Source: Blastopirellula sediminis
GTDB taxonomy: Bacteria; Planctomycetota; Planctomycetia; Pirellulales; Pirellulaceae
DNA: 64,000 bases
NCBI RefSeq assembly: GCF_020966755.1
Contig: NZ_JAJKFT010000010.1
Coordinates: forward strand, 4,000,481 to 4,064,480
Direction of reading: 5' to 3'
Positions 25,648 through 34,107 of this stretch are shown here, piece after piece. Every line of letters starts with the position of its first letter. Position 1 is the first letter of the stretch. A program made the translations under genes and the position numbers. Under the pieces are notes generated by a model, which did no database searches, was not told the origin of the DNA, and saw only the letters and a program-made list of their open reading frames with translations.

Positions 25648-25780
25648 GCGCCGTGCGGGGGTTGCTCGTTGCGAAAGTGCTATCAGAGGCGTAAATTGCG
25701 TACATCTATCACCTTAGGCGTCGGGCCAAAGAATGACCGGCGTCTCCTACCTGTCGATTTCATCTTGAAGGAGTTGCAAC

Positions 25781-26623
25781 GTGGCAAAATGGCCCTTGGG
25801 CGTCTTCGCCAGCATTGATGCGGGACTAGGCGTACAGTTGTCGGTCGTCGAAGAACTTGGCGTGCCGACGATTCAGTTGCATGCTCCGGCCAAAGAATCG
25901 CGTACCGCCGACAACGCCGCCAAGTTTCTGGCGAAGCTCGAATCGATCGGCGTGACGCTGACCTGCGTCTTCGGCGGCTTTGAAGGAGAAAGCTACGCCG
26001 ACATTCCGACCACCAAAGAAACGGTCGGTCTCGTTCCCCCGGCGACCCGCGCCGAACGTCTGGCCGAGATGAAAGAGATCGCCGACTTCGCTCGCGTTCT
26101 CGACTGCGATGTGGTCGGTTTGCACGTCGGCTTCATTCCGCACGACAAAACCGATCCGATGTTCGGCGAAGTGGTCGCGGTCACCCAAGAGCTGTGCGAT
26201 CACTGCCAAGGGAACGAACAGTACCTCCACTTGGAAACGGGCCAGGAATCAGCCGAAGGTCTGCTTGGCTTTATCGCCGCCGTCGATCGCCCGAACCTGC
26301 GGGTCAACTTCGACCCGGCCAACATGATCCTGTACGGGACCGGCAACCCGATCGAAGCGCTGAAGGCGATCGGCAAGCATGTCGGCAGCGTTCACTGCAA
26401 AGACGCCAAGTGGTCGGATCAGCCGGGCGTCACCTGGGGAACCGAAATGCCGCTGGGCCAAGGGGACGTCGGCATGGAAGAGTTCCTCCGGACGGTCAAA
26501 GAGATCGGCTACACGGGTCCGCTCACGATCGAACGCGAGATTCCGCAAGAGCCGGAACGTCAGAAGGCCGAGATCGGCGCCGCGCTCGAACTGCTTACCG
26601 CGCTTCGGACGAAGATCGGCTAA
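25781..26623 (+). CDS. Sugar phosphate isomerase/epimerase-like TIM barrel
   Basis: The 280-residue product is a xylose isomerase-like TIM barrel (AP endonuclease family 2). The metal-site strands can be read as VVGLHVGFIPHD, YLHLETGQESAEGL, LRVNFDPANMILYGTG, VGSVHCKDAKW and a closing GPLTIEREIP. No signal peptide is present. Translation starts at GTG 25781, set by AAGGAG with 7-bp spacing. These enzymes often work in the same routes as Gfo/Idh dehydrogenases, and the preceding gene is one, though a terminator separates them. Confidence 0.85.
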   Translation: MAKWPLGVFASIDAGLGVQLSVVEELGVPTIQLHAPAKESRTADNAAKFLAKLESIGVTLTCVFGGFEGESYADIPTTKETVGLVPPATRAERLAEMKEIADFARVLDCDVVGLHVGFIPHDKTDPMFGEVVAVTQELCDHCQGNEQYLHLETGQESAEGLLGFIAAVDRPNLRVNFDPANMILYGTGNPIEALKAIGKHVGSVHCKDAKWSDQPGVTWGTEMPLGQGDVGMEEFLRTVKEIGYTGPLTIEREIPQEPERQKAEIGAALELLTALRTKIG

Positions 26624-26957
26624 CTTCTTTTTTCTTTGGCGGCGAACTGGGTGCTGGGCGAGGTCTCAGCATCCAGAGGACGATCAGAATCGGGATCGCG
26701 ACCAGCGCCGCTTTCTTCCAAACCGACGAAGCGACCGCCGTCGTGATCGCGACCAACACGATCGCCAGCGACAGCCAGACCGGCAGCTTCGTAATCTGCG
26801 GATAGGCGAGCCAGAGCACGGCAAAGACGCCGCCAACTTTGATCATCGCCCCCTGGAAATGCTCCAGCGACGTCGTCGGAGCGTCGACCAGAAAGAGCGC
26901 CGCGCCAATCACGCAACAAACGATGGCGACAATGCCGATTTTGGTTCGAGAATTCAC
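26595..26957 (-). CDS. Small membrane protein of unknown function
   Basis: This 120-residue protein has four hydrophobic segments (about 8-24, 38-54, 60-76 and 82-95) and a basic, Ser/Pro-rich C-terminal tail (PPKKKEVSRSSSEAR). It is convergent with the isomerase gene and their 3' ends overlap by 29 bp. No family is recognised. The regular helix pattern suggests a real gene. Confidence 0.65.
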   Translation of the reverse strand: MNSRTKIGIVAIVCCVIGAALFLVDAPTTSLEHFQGAMIKVGGVFAVLWLAYPQITKLPVWLSLAIVLVAITTAVASSVWKKAALVAIPILIVLWMLRPRPAPSSPPKKKEVSRSSSEAR

Positions 26958-27017
26958 AAGTAGCGTGCGTTGCGGCTGGATTCGAAAACGAAGGAGTGAG
27001 TGGGACGTCAGTCTTCC

Positions 27018-27123
27018 GGCGCCATGCTCTTATCGCGTCTTCGCGAGAAGAGCATGTCTTCCAAGCGTCTTCCAGGTTCTAAGACATGCTCATCCGGCGA
27101 AGACGCCGCAAGAGCATGGCACC
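27018..27123. repeat. 106-bp dispersed palindromic element, copy 1
   Basis: The ends GGCGCCATGCTCTT and (inverted) GGTGCCATGCTCTT differ at one base. Inside, CATGCTCTT/AAGAGCATG and CATGCTC/GAGCATG make two sub-hairpins with complementary loops (CGTCTTCG and CGAAGACG). A second copy of the same length lies at 51133-51238. No coding capacity and no clear target duplication are seen. Confidence 0.85.
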
Positions 27124-27155
27124 AAGGGTTAGAAGACGGTTACGTCGCTGAACAA

Positions 27156-29117
27156 TTAGATCCGATCGAGCGAGTCGAGCCAACGGAGGATCGCCTCGCG
27201 ATCGTCGGCGGTCAGCTTCTCCGCTCCGCTGGCGGTACCGCGATGGGTGACCGGGAACTTCATCTTGGCGAGCGCCGCGTCCAGCTTCCCGAGCTGAGCC
27301 GCGTGCGGCGCCTTGTCGTCGTACAGCGTGAAGATCGCCAGGCGATGCAGCGGGTCGTTGTCGGGCGGTTGCACGCCGCGCGGCACCGGAGCGGTCAGCG
27401 TCACGACGCCGGCGATCGCTTCCCGGTTTTCAAACGCCACCATATAGGCCATGGCGCCGCCGCTCTTCGAGCCGACCAGCGTCGTCCGGAGCGGAGCGAT
27501 GCTGTATTTGCCGGCCAACTGTTCGATGCATTTCCGCACGACGCCGGTTTCGGACGGGGTCCAGCGATCTTTCGACGCCGGCGAGACCGACAGCAGAATC
27601 GTGCCGCTCTTCTGGCAGACTTCTTTCCAGTCGTCGATCGTCGCTTGCTTGTCGACTTCGCCCGGCTCTTGAACCAGGACCACCAGGTTGTAATCGCGGT
27701 CGGCGTTGTAATCGTCCGGAACCCAAGCGAAGGCCGCGTTCGGCTCTTCGGCCAGGCGAACTTCGATTTCGCCGGTCTTCGGCGGCTGAGCCGGTTGCTC
27801 CAGCTCTTTCGTCCACGCGGCCGGCAAGTCGCCAGGAACGGCGGTCGGGAGCGTGGCGAGGGTAATCTCCGCTTCCTTTTCTTCTTCGCCGCGGCGATAG
27901 ACCAGTTTGATCGACGCGTCCGGCTCTTGCGTCGAGATTTGCGTCCGCAGTTCATCGGCCGAGGTCGCCGGTTTGTCGTTCACTTTCACGATCACGTCGC
28001 CAGCGGCGAGGCCCGCTTTGGCGGCGGGGCTGTCGGCGAGGACATCGCGAACGACGACTCCTTCCGCGTCACGAATCGGCAAGATGCCGAGGAACGGATG
28101 GGCGTACGGAATCAGCACGTCGATCAGAGTCGCTTTGACGTCGACCGTCTCTTCGCCACGCTTCAGCGTCAGCGCGACGACGTCTCCGGCGTACATCGGT
28201 TCGAGCAGGTGTTTTAGTTGCGCCTGGTTCACCACCGCTTTCCCTTGAATCGCGGTGATGATATCGCCGGCTTCGATGCCGGCCTCTTGAGCGGGCGAGT
28301 TGTAGCGAACGGCGCCGATCGCCGGCACGTCGGCCATCACGTCGTTCCCCTTCAGGCTGATGCCGAGCAAACCTTGTCGCAGGTCTTCTCCCTTTTGCAG
28401 CTTTTCGAGCCGCGGCATGATTTCACTCACCGGAACGGCGAAGCCGATGCCGGAGTCATACCAGTCGGCGCCGGCCTGGGGACCGGTCGCTTGCGGCGAG
28501 AGAGACGTGATCACGCCGATGACGCGACCTTGGATGTCGATTAGGGCCCCGCCGTAGTTGTTGGGCGAGATTTTGGCGTCCGATTGGATCGCTTTCCCCC
28601 AGACGCGGTTCATGGCGCTGACGACGCCGATCGAAGCGTTCGGCTGGGTCGACGAGAACGACTTGCCGACCGCGATCGCCCATTGGCCGACCCGCAGCTC
28701 GTCACGCGGGACGAACGTCGGCACCGGCAGCGGCTCTTCCGCGTTGACCTTCAGCAGGACCAGGTTGCGGCTATGGTCGCGAGCGACAATCTTGGCCGCG
28801 GTTCGCTTGCCGCTGGGAAGGGAAGCCAGGATCGAAGTTGGCTCATGGACGAAGTTGTAGCTGCTCGAGAGGAGGTAGCCGTCTTCGGTGATGACCAAGC
28901 CGCTGCACGGTCCACCGCCGGCAAGTTGATCGCCAACTTTCTCAAGGCCGCCGACCGTTTCGATCTGCAGGACCGACGGAGCGACCGCTTCGACCGCATC
29001 GCGCAGCGCTTTCTGTTCGAGCGTATTCAGGTCGTCCGCCGCGTAAGCGAACGTCGAGAGAGACGCACAAAGGCCAACGGCCAACAGGAGCGATGCGAGC
29101 GAGAATTTCTTATTCAT
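27156..29117 (-). CDS. Exported trypsin-fold pseudoprotease with two PDZ domains and an alpha/beta-hydrolase-like domain
   Basis: The 653-residue product has a signal peptide (about 1-26). A DegP-like domain follows in which all three catalytic positions are changed: the His position reads SSSYNFV, the Asp position RNLVLLK and the Ser motif SPNNYGGAL. Two PDZ domains follow (about 240-320, with VRYNSPAQEAGIEAGDIITAIQG, and 335-410, with LADSPAAKAGLAAGDVIVKVND). The last 190 residues look like an alpha/beta hydrolase of the esterase type, but the nucleophile elbow reads VGSKSGGAM, with Lys where Ser is usual. The ATG at 29117 overlaps the end of the previous gene by 8 bp. It probably binds rather than cuts envelope proteins. 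Confidence 0.85.
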   Translation of the reverse strand: MNKKFSLASLLLAVGLCASLSTFAYAADDLNTLEQKALRDAVEAVAPSVLQIETVGGLEKVGDQLAGGGPCSGLVITEDGYLLSSSYNFVHEPTSILASLPSGKRTAAKIVARDHSRNLVLLKVNAEEPLPVPTFVPRDELRVGQWAIAVGKSFSSTQPNASIGVVSAMNRVWGKAIQSDAKISPNNYGGALIDIQGRVIGVITSLSPQATGPQAGADWYDSGIGFAVPVSEIMPRLEKLQKGEDLRQGLLGISLKGNDVMADVPAIGAVRYNSPAQEAGIEAGDIITAIQGKAVVNQAQLKHLLEPMYAGDVVALTLKRGEETVDVKATLIDVLIPYAHPFLGILPIRDAEGVVVRDVLADSPAAKAGLAAGDVIVKVNDKPATSADELRTQISTQEPDASIKLVYRRGEEEKEAEITLATLPTAVPGDLPAAWTKELEQPAQPPKTGEIEVRLAEEPNAAFAWVPDDYNADRDYNLVVLVQEPGEVDKQATIDDWKEVCQKSGTILLSVSPASKDRWTPSETGVVRKCIEQLAGKYSIAPLRTTLVGSKSGGAMAYMVAFENREAIAGVVTLTAPVPRGVQPPDNDPLHRLAIFTLYDDKAPHAAQLGKLDAALAKMKFPVTHRGTASGAEKLTADDREAILRWLDSLDRI

Positions 29118-30132
29118 TGAGCGTGACTTCAATCAGTTCGTCGCCGCGAAGCAGCGTCAGGCGGACCGGATCGTCCCGGTCGATAAAGGTTAGCTCTTCC
29201 CGCAGATCTTTCTGCGAAGAAATGAGCCGCCGCTCTGCAAACATCACCAGGTCGTTCGGCTGCAGACCGGCCGTCGCGGCCGGCGAATCAGGCGCCACGC
29301 GTTCGACGAACGGCGGCGTCTTCGGCAGCACGTCCGGCAGCAGGATCAGACCGAGCTGAGCCAGCGTGACCGGCTCCATCGGACGATTCTGGTTCTCGTC
29401 GCGGGAACGAGGACGGAAGCGACCGCTCAGGATGTCTTCGACCGAGGTTTGCAGTTCGCGAATCGGAATCGAGTAGTTGAGCCAAACGTTGTTCGACGCG
29501 TTGCGGATTTCTTTGCCGAGCACGCCGGCGATGTGGCCTTGCTGATCGGTCAGGGCTCCGCCGGCGGCGCCAGGGTTGTTGGTCATCGCGTCGACGACGT
29601 AGACCTTCCCCTTGTAGCGAACTTCCGACGCGCTGCGGCGACCTTGCAGATCGGTAATCGCGGTGATGTAGCCATGCAGCACGCTGGCCGGTTCGTCGCC
29701 GGTGGCGATGCCGTACAAGTTGCTGAAAGTCAGCACCCGTTGTCCGGCGGAAAGCTCCACCGACTCATCGAGATTGAAATAAGGCAAGTCGTCGGCGTCG
29801 ACCTTCAGCACCGCGACTTCCAGCTCCGGATCGGCGCCGATCAGTTCGGCGGTGAAGCGGCGGCCGTCGTTGGCGACGATCGTGATGACGCTCGAGTCGA
29901 GGACGTAGCTCCAAACGGTCAGGATGTGCCCTTCCGGCGAAATGACGAAGCCGCTTTGGTACGACTCCAAGCCGCGCAGGCCGCCGGCACCAAAGATCTT
30001 GACGATCCGCGGCTGCACGCCGCGAATCGTTTGGGCGAGCGACGACTCGGCACGCGCTTCCGAAGCGGTGAAGCCGGACGAGAGCCAACCGAGCGCTACG
30101 ACGAGCGCGAGTACCAGCGCTTTACGGATCAT
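29110..30132 (-). CDS. Exported trypsin-fold pseudoprotease with PDZ domain
   Basis: This 340-residue protein starts at ATG 30132, inside an ATGA overlap with the preceding protease gene. A signal peptide (about 1-28) leads to a DegP-like domain. The His position reads LTVWSYVL, the Asp position ELEVAVLK and the Ser motif NPGAAGGAL, so none of the three residues is kept although strand order is conserved. A PDZ domain closes the protein (APDSPAATAGLQPNDLVMFAERR). A regulatory or substrate-holding role beside the active protease is inferred. Confidence 0.87.
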   Translation of the reverse strand: MIRKALVLALVVALGWLSSGFTASEARAESSLAQTIRGVQPRIVKIFGAGGLRGLESYQSGFVISPEGHILTVWSYVLDSSVITIVANDGRRFTAELIGADPELEVAVLKVDADDLPYFNLDESVELSAGQRVLTFSNLYGIATGDEPASVLHGYITAITDLQGRRSASEVRYKGKVYVVDAMTNNPGAAGGALTDQQGHIAGVLGKEIRNASNNVWLNYSIPIRELQTSVEDILSGRFRPRSRDENQNRPMEPVTLAQLGLILLPDVLPKTPPFVERVAPDSPAATAGLQPNDLVMFAERRLISSQKDLREELTFIDRDDPVRLTLLRGDELIEVTLNE

Positions 30133-31850
30133 GCGGCATCCTTCGGTTCGGTCGACGACAAGGTCCATTTCAGACCATGCAGAATGTTGTAGATCTGATC
30201 GCCGCGACGAATGATGATCTTCGTCGGCAGGCGAACTCCTTCGAAGACGTCATAGTCCTGGAAACGCAGCTCGCACGGATCGGAGTCGGCTTCCGGGAAC
30301 ATTTCCATGGCGATCAGGTCGCCCGACTTCGGTTCAAAGTAAAAACGGGTTTCGATCGCATCGTACAGCCCGACCAGCACGTCGAACCGCTGATCGATCG
30401 TATCGAGCGGCGCCGTTCCCAGGTACGAGACTTCGCCGTACTTCTCGGGACCTTCCAGCTGCAACCGTTGCCAGGCGTGCAGCGCCAACAGCAAACCGCC
30501 GCTGCCGACCGGTTCCAGCTTTTGCGAGAGATCCCCTTCGATCTCAATCGCCGATTCGCGACCAGCGACCGTAGCGGCGGCTTTCTGCGGCGTCAGTTCG
30601 ATCTGCACCGCGTCGCCGTCGGCCAGCTGACCGCTCACTTTCCAGTCGTTCGCGTCAGACGCTTCGCCCCGCTTCCAGGCTTCCCAGGTGCGGGTTCGCT
30701 CTTGCAGATTGAAGTAGTAGTTGGCGTAGCCTGATCGCGCCTCGAACAGCTTTTTCAGCTCTTCGGAGACCGGCTTCGTCTCTTCGCCGTGATGGTCTTC
30801 CGGCTTCGAGCCATCGGGGCTCGGCGGAGCGACCGACTTTTGGATCTTGGCGAGCAGCTCTTCGCGCGAGTGAACGCCGGCCAGGCGAACGACGATGTCA
30901 TGTCGGGTGCCGCCGCGGAAGAAGCCAACCGGCACGCGCCAACCGCGGGGATAAATGCCGAGGGCATTCTTGAAACCGTTCACCGTGGTGACCGGCTTCG
31001 AGCCGAATGAGACGAGCTCGTCGCCGTAGCGAAGTCCGCGGCGATAGGCGTCGGAAGTGTCGAGGATGTTCGTCACGATCACTTCCCCTTCCGAGTCGGT
31101 CGAGACCGTGGCGCCCAAGGTCGCATGGTCGACCACGCGGCCGCTCTTCAGGTAGCCGAGGAAGTTCATCACCTGGTTCATCGAAATCGCGTAACCGACG
31201 CCGACGTTGACGCGGCCTCGCTTTTCGATCGAGATACGGCCGTTGATGCCGATTACTTGGCCATCTTTGTTAAAGAGCGGGCCGCCGGAGTTGCCGGGGT
31301 TGATCGACGCATCGGTCTGGATGCAGTCGGTGTATTCGATTAGCGTGCCACTCGGGTATTGATAACGGCCGACGCCGGAGACCATGCCCCAGGTGACGGT
31401 CGGCTGCATGTCGGTCGCGAGCAAAAACGGATTGCCGATGGCGAAGCACCAGTCGCCGACCTGCACCTTGTCGCTGTCGCCGATGTCGGCGGCGGGAAAG
31501 TCGTCGCGACCTTGCAGCTTGATCAGCGCGACGTCGCCGACCGGATCGATGCCGACGATGACCGCGTCGTACAGCTTGCCGTCCGACAGACTGCATTTCA
31601 TGAACGAGCCAGCCGGATCGGCGACGTGGTAGTTCGTAATCGCGTAGCCATCTTTGGAGATCAAGACGCCGCTGCCGCCGCCGGCCGCACCGGCGAAGAC
31701 GCAGACTGACGAGCGAGTCGCCTTTTCGATCGCGGCGATCCGGGCGTTCTCGGCGTCCAGGACCTCTTGCGGAGGCGCAGCAATAACGCGAGACGACGTC
31801 CCCAGGGACGTCGCAGCCAAGCAAATAGCGAAACAGGCGAGCGTACGCAT
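30129..31850 (-). CDS. Exported trypsin-like serine protease (DegP/HtrA-like), active triad intact
   Basis: The 573-residue product has a signal peptide (about 1-24) and a complete catalytic triad: His in AITNYHVAD, Asp in PVGDVALIKL and Ser in NPGNSGGPLF. One PDZ domain follows (about 240-325, with DTSDAYRRGLRYGDELVSFG). The last 200 residues (ETRFYFEPKSGDLIAMEMFPEA, then FEGVRLPTKIIIRRGD) resemble a LolA-like beta sheet, which is only a suggestion. It is the first of three tandem trypsin-fold genes and the only one with an intact triad. Its ATG overlaps the upstream stop (TAATG). Confidence 0.92.
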   Translation of the reverse strand: MRTLACFAICLAATSLGTSSRVIAAPPQEVLDAENARIAAIEKATRSSVCVFAGAAGGGSGVLISKDGYAITNYHVADPAGSFMKCSLSDGKLYDAVIVGIDPVGDVALIKLQGRDDFPAADIGDSDKVQVGDWCFAIGNPFLLATDMQPTVTWGMVSGVGRYQYPSGTLIEYTDCIQTDASINPGNSGGPLFNKDGQVIGINGRISIEKRGRVNVGVGYAISMNQVMNFLGYLKSGRVVDHATLGATVSTDSEGEVIVTNILDTSDAYRRGLRYGDELVSFGSKPVTTVNGFKNALGIYPRGWRVPVGFFRGGTRHDIVVRLAGVHSREELLAKIQKSVAPPSPDGSKPEDHHGEETKPVSEELKKLFEARSGYANYYFNLQERTRTWEAWKRGEASDANDWKVSGQLADGDAVQIELTPQKAAATVAGRESAIEIEGDLSQKLEPVGSGGLLLALHAWQRLQLEGPEKYGEVSYLGTAPLDTIDQRFDVLVGLYDAIETRFYFEPKSGDLIAMEMFPEADSDPCELRFQDYDVFEGVRLPTKIIIRRGDQIYNILHGLKWTLSSTEPKDAA

Positions 31851-33052
31851 TATTTAATCAACCGTGGTTGGCACAGATAAACGCGGTCTCCCAAATCGCC
31901 GTTGCCAGCGAAGTCGACCACGACCTTCAGACGGCGAGCGCCTCGGACGTCGCCGTGTATATCGAGAGACGATTGGTTTTCGTCGAGGACCGTATCGATC
32001 AAGGTCGTCTTGTCGGCGGTGATCGTCAGTTTCAAAGGACCGCTCGCGCCGGCCGGCAGGCCTGCGAAGGCATGAAACTGGCGAACGTCTTCCGGCAGCA
32101 AGTAGGTCAGTTCGGTTCGAGCATGCAATGCGATACCGCTGGCGAAAGATTTCGATTCGCCGCTGAGCGACAGTTCCAGCGGCTGGGCCGTCGAACCGGT
32201 TCGGACGTCAGGAGCGTAAATCAACGACAGCTGATCACGCGACAAGTTGGACGGAATAAAGGTCGCCCACGCGTCCTGGTCCGGGGTCAGATCGGTCAGC
32301 GGAATGATGTTGCCGGCCGCAAAGTCCATCGACTCGATCGCGGCGAGCGGGATCGTAAACTTCCCGCCGGCGTTCGATTCAACCTGCAGCAGATCCCCGT
32401 CCAGCATGATTTTTCCGGCGAAAATCACTCCCCCGTCACGCAGTTGCAATTTGCACAGCGGGGCGCCCAGCTTGCGATTGTTGCGCTGATAAAAGAGGAG
32501 CCCGGCCAGCTTGCTGAGCGGAATCTTCGCTTCGAGTTCGTCGAGCTGAATTGACGCCTTGTCTTCGACGATCGACTGGATGATCGCTTCCTGGAACGAG
32601 AGGTCGTCATTGCGACGAATCACGACGGCGTCGCCGAGAATCTTTTCTTCGAGCAGCTGATCCCACCGTTTGTCGAACGAACGCTGTTCGCTATCGAACC
32701 GGAGCATTCGCAGCGCGGCGGCGGGAACTTCAAATTGCGTAAAGCTCTCCGAAGTGACGACGAACTTGCGGTTCTCGAGCGAGAACTTTTTGATGTTCAG
32801 CTGCGAACCGTCGGCGAGCTGCAACATGGCGCCCCCTTCGGCCAGCGGAACCTCTTCGCCAGGAATGTCGACCCGCATCAGCGAGTCGTACGGGAACTTC
32901 TCATCGCCGACGCTGGTGCGCAGTCCGATCTCGTCCGCCGACAGTTGACGCAGTTCTCCCTGCAGCGTGCGACCGTCGAGCGTTTCAATGTCGACGGTCA
33001 CTGCGGCCGAAAGCGTGGAGGCGGCGATCAGGATCAGCGGAATGCAGTTCAC
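31850..33052 (-). CDS. Exported beta-rich protein, NPCBM-like C-terminus
   Basis: The 400-residue product has a signal peptide (about 1-19). The first part contains an LSADEIGLRTSVGDEKFPYDSLMRVDI segment repeated in weaker form, typical of planctomycete proteins with small beta-barrel repeats. The last 150 residues carry SFASGIALHARTELTYLLPEDVRQFHAFAGL and a VVVDFAGNGDLGDRVYLCQPRL ending, as in NPCBM/NEW2 carbohydrate-binding modules. It overlaps the next gene by 4 bp upstream. It may bind glycans or envelope proteins presented to the protease set. Confidence 0.7.
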   Translation of the reverse strand: MNCIPLILIAASTLSAAVTVDIETLDGRTLQGELRQLSADEIGLRTSVGDEKFPYDSLMRVDIPGEEVPLAEGGAMLQLADGSQLNIKKFSLENRKFVVTSESFTQFEVPAAALRMLRFDSEQRSFDKRWDQLLEEKILGDAVVIRRNDDLSFQEAIIQSIVEDKASIQLDELEAKIPLSKLAGLLFYQRNNRKLGAPLCKLQLRDGGVIFAGKIMLDGDLLQVESNAGGKFTIPLAAIESMDFAAGNIIPLTDLTPDQDAWATFIPSNLSRDQLSLIYAPDVRTGSTAQPLELSLSGESKSFASGIALHARTELTYLLPEDVRQFHAFAGLPAGASGPLKLTITADKTTLIDTVLDENQSSLDIHGDVRGARRLKVVVDFAGNGDLGDRVYLCQPRLIK

Positions 33053-34107
33053 TTCGATTCCTCTTCGCGGGCCAGCTTGCGGAAGTATTCTTCAATGACC
33101 CGACGATAGTGAGACGGGAATTCGTTCGAGATTTGTTGCAGCGCTTCCTGCCGTTCTTTCGGCGGCAGATTTCCCCAGTTGTCGCCGGGGTTCATCTTCT
33201 TCGGATCGACGTTGCCGGGGCCGCTGCCGCCGGCCGGCATCGTGTCGTTCAGCGGGCTGCTCGGTTGGGTGTTGCTCCCCCCTTGCTGTCCCCCTTGCGA
33301 CTGCTGCTGTTGCTGCTGCATCTGCTTTTCCAGCTCTTCGATCATCTTGTCGAGCTTGGCGACGACGTCGTCTTCCTGGGTGCGAACCTTCTTGCCGGCG
33401 CGGCCCAGATCCAAGCGGCGTTCGATGTCGCGCATCAAACGAGCCACTTCGTCGAGCGAATCGGTCTCCAGCGGTTGAATGTCGGCGAGCATCAGTTTGG
33501 AAACGGCCAGATAGCGCGGAGCGATCTGCTCTTGGTTCGAGAGCAACGATCCGAGCGTCGCGACGCATTCCTTTTTCTTCAGCAGGTAGTGTTCGCAAAC
33601 GGCGCGGTTGAACAACAGCGCCGCCGGGTCGGCCGCTTCGGCGACCGGAATGTCTTTCAGCTGTTGGTACGCTTCGTCGAGCAGACGCTGTTCGGCGAGC
33701 CAACGGCCATATTGGAAGCGTAGGTTATCGCGAATCCAGCTGGGATACTGCTTCGACGAATCGGCCAGCCAGGGGAACTGCGGCGTTTCCTCGGCCGAGC
33801 TCGTGGCCAGCGTCGTCACGGCGAGCTCTCGTGCGTCGGCGTCGACCACGGCGACCGTCTCCAGGATCCGAATCCCCAAGTCGGCAGGCGTCTCGTCCGG
33901 GGCCTCTTCGGGCCAAAGCTGCGAGACCGCTTTCGCTTGCGCTTCCGGCGGATCGGTTTCGGTCATCCAGTCGATCACTTTTTGCCGGATCGCCGGATAG
34001 TCCGGGTTATGCCACTCGGCCTGTTTCTTGAGAGCGTCGGCGGCGAAAACCGATCCAGCGGTCGCCAGGCCAAGGGCGATCGAGAGCAATAGTCGGGGCG
34101 TCATCAT
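33049..34107 (-). CDS. Exported protein with Gln-rich region, unknown function
   Basis: This 352-residue protein has a signal peptide (about 1-23), then a helical region (about 25-250) with two TPR-like stretches (AEQRLLDEAYQQLKDIP, then LLFNRAVCEHYLLKKKECVATLGSLL). A coiled-coil and poly-Gln stretch follows near 265, then a Gly/Pro/Asn-rich linker. A conserved-looking closing segment (PPKERQEALQQISNEFPSHYRRVIEEYFRKLA) resembles endings in other planctomycete proteins of this operon type. Its ATG overlaps the stop of the KPGE-repeat gene (ATGATG). Confidence 0.72.
   Translation of the reverse strand: MMTPRLLLSIALGLATAGSVFAADALKKQAEWHNPDYPAIRQKVIDWMTETDPPEAQAKAVSQLWPEEAPDETPADLGIRILETVAVVDADARELAVTTLATSSAEETPQFPWLADSSKQYPSWIRDNLRFQYGRWLAEQRLLDEAYQQLKDIPVAEAADPAALLFNRAVCEHYLLKKKECVATLGSLLSNQEQIAPRYLAVSKLMLADIQPLETDSLDEVARLMRDIERRLDLGRAGKKVRTQEDDVVAKLDKMIEELEKQMQQQQQQSQGGQQGGSNTQPSSPLNDTMPAGGSGPGNVDPKKMNPGDNWGNLPPKERQEALQQISNEFPSHYRRVIEEYFRKLAREEESK

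Larger units (their letters stand above)
25429..25780. other. Gap containing three separate hairpins
   Basis: The 352 bp between the dehydrogenase and isomerase genes hold three inverted repeats, listed separately, at 25427-25457, 25541-25571 and 25615-25647. The last is a strong terminator. The final 100 bp carries AAGGAG at 25768-25773, the ribosome site for the next gene. No coding gene is seen. Confidence 0.6.

Noticed and set aside
27000-28217. Plus-strand open frame through the 106-bp element and the pseudoprotease gene
   Set aside because: The part shared with 51043-51393 comes only from the repeated palindrome; the rest is antisense to a real gene.
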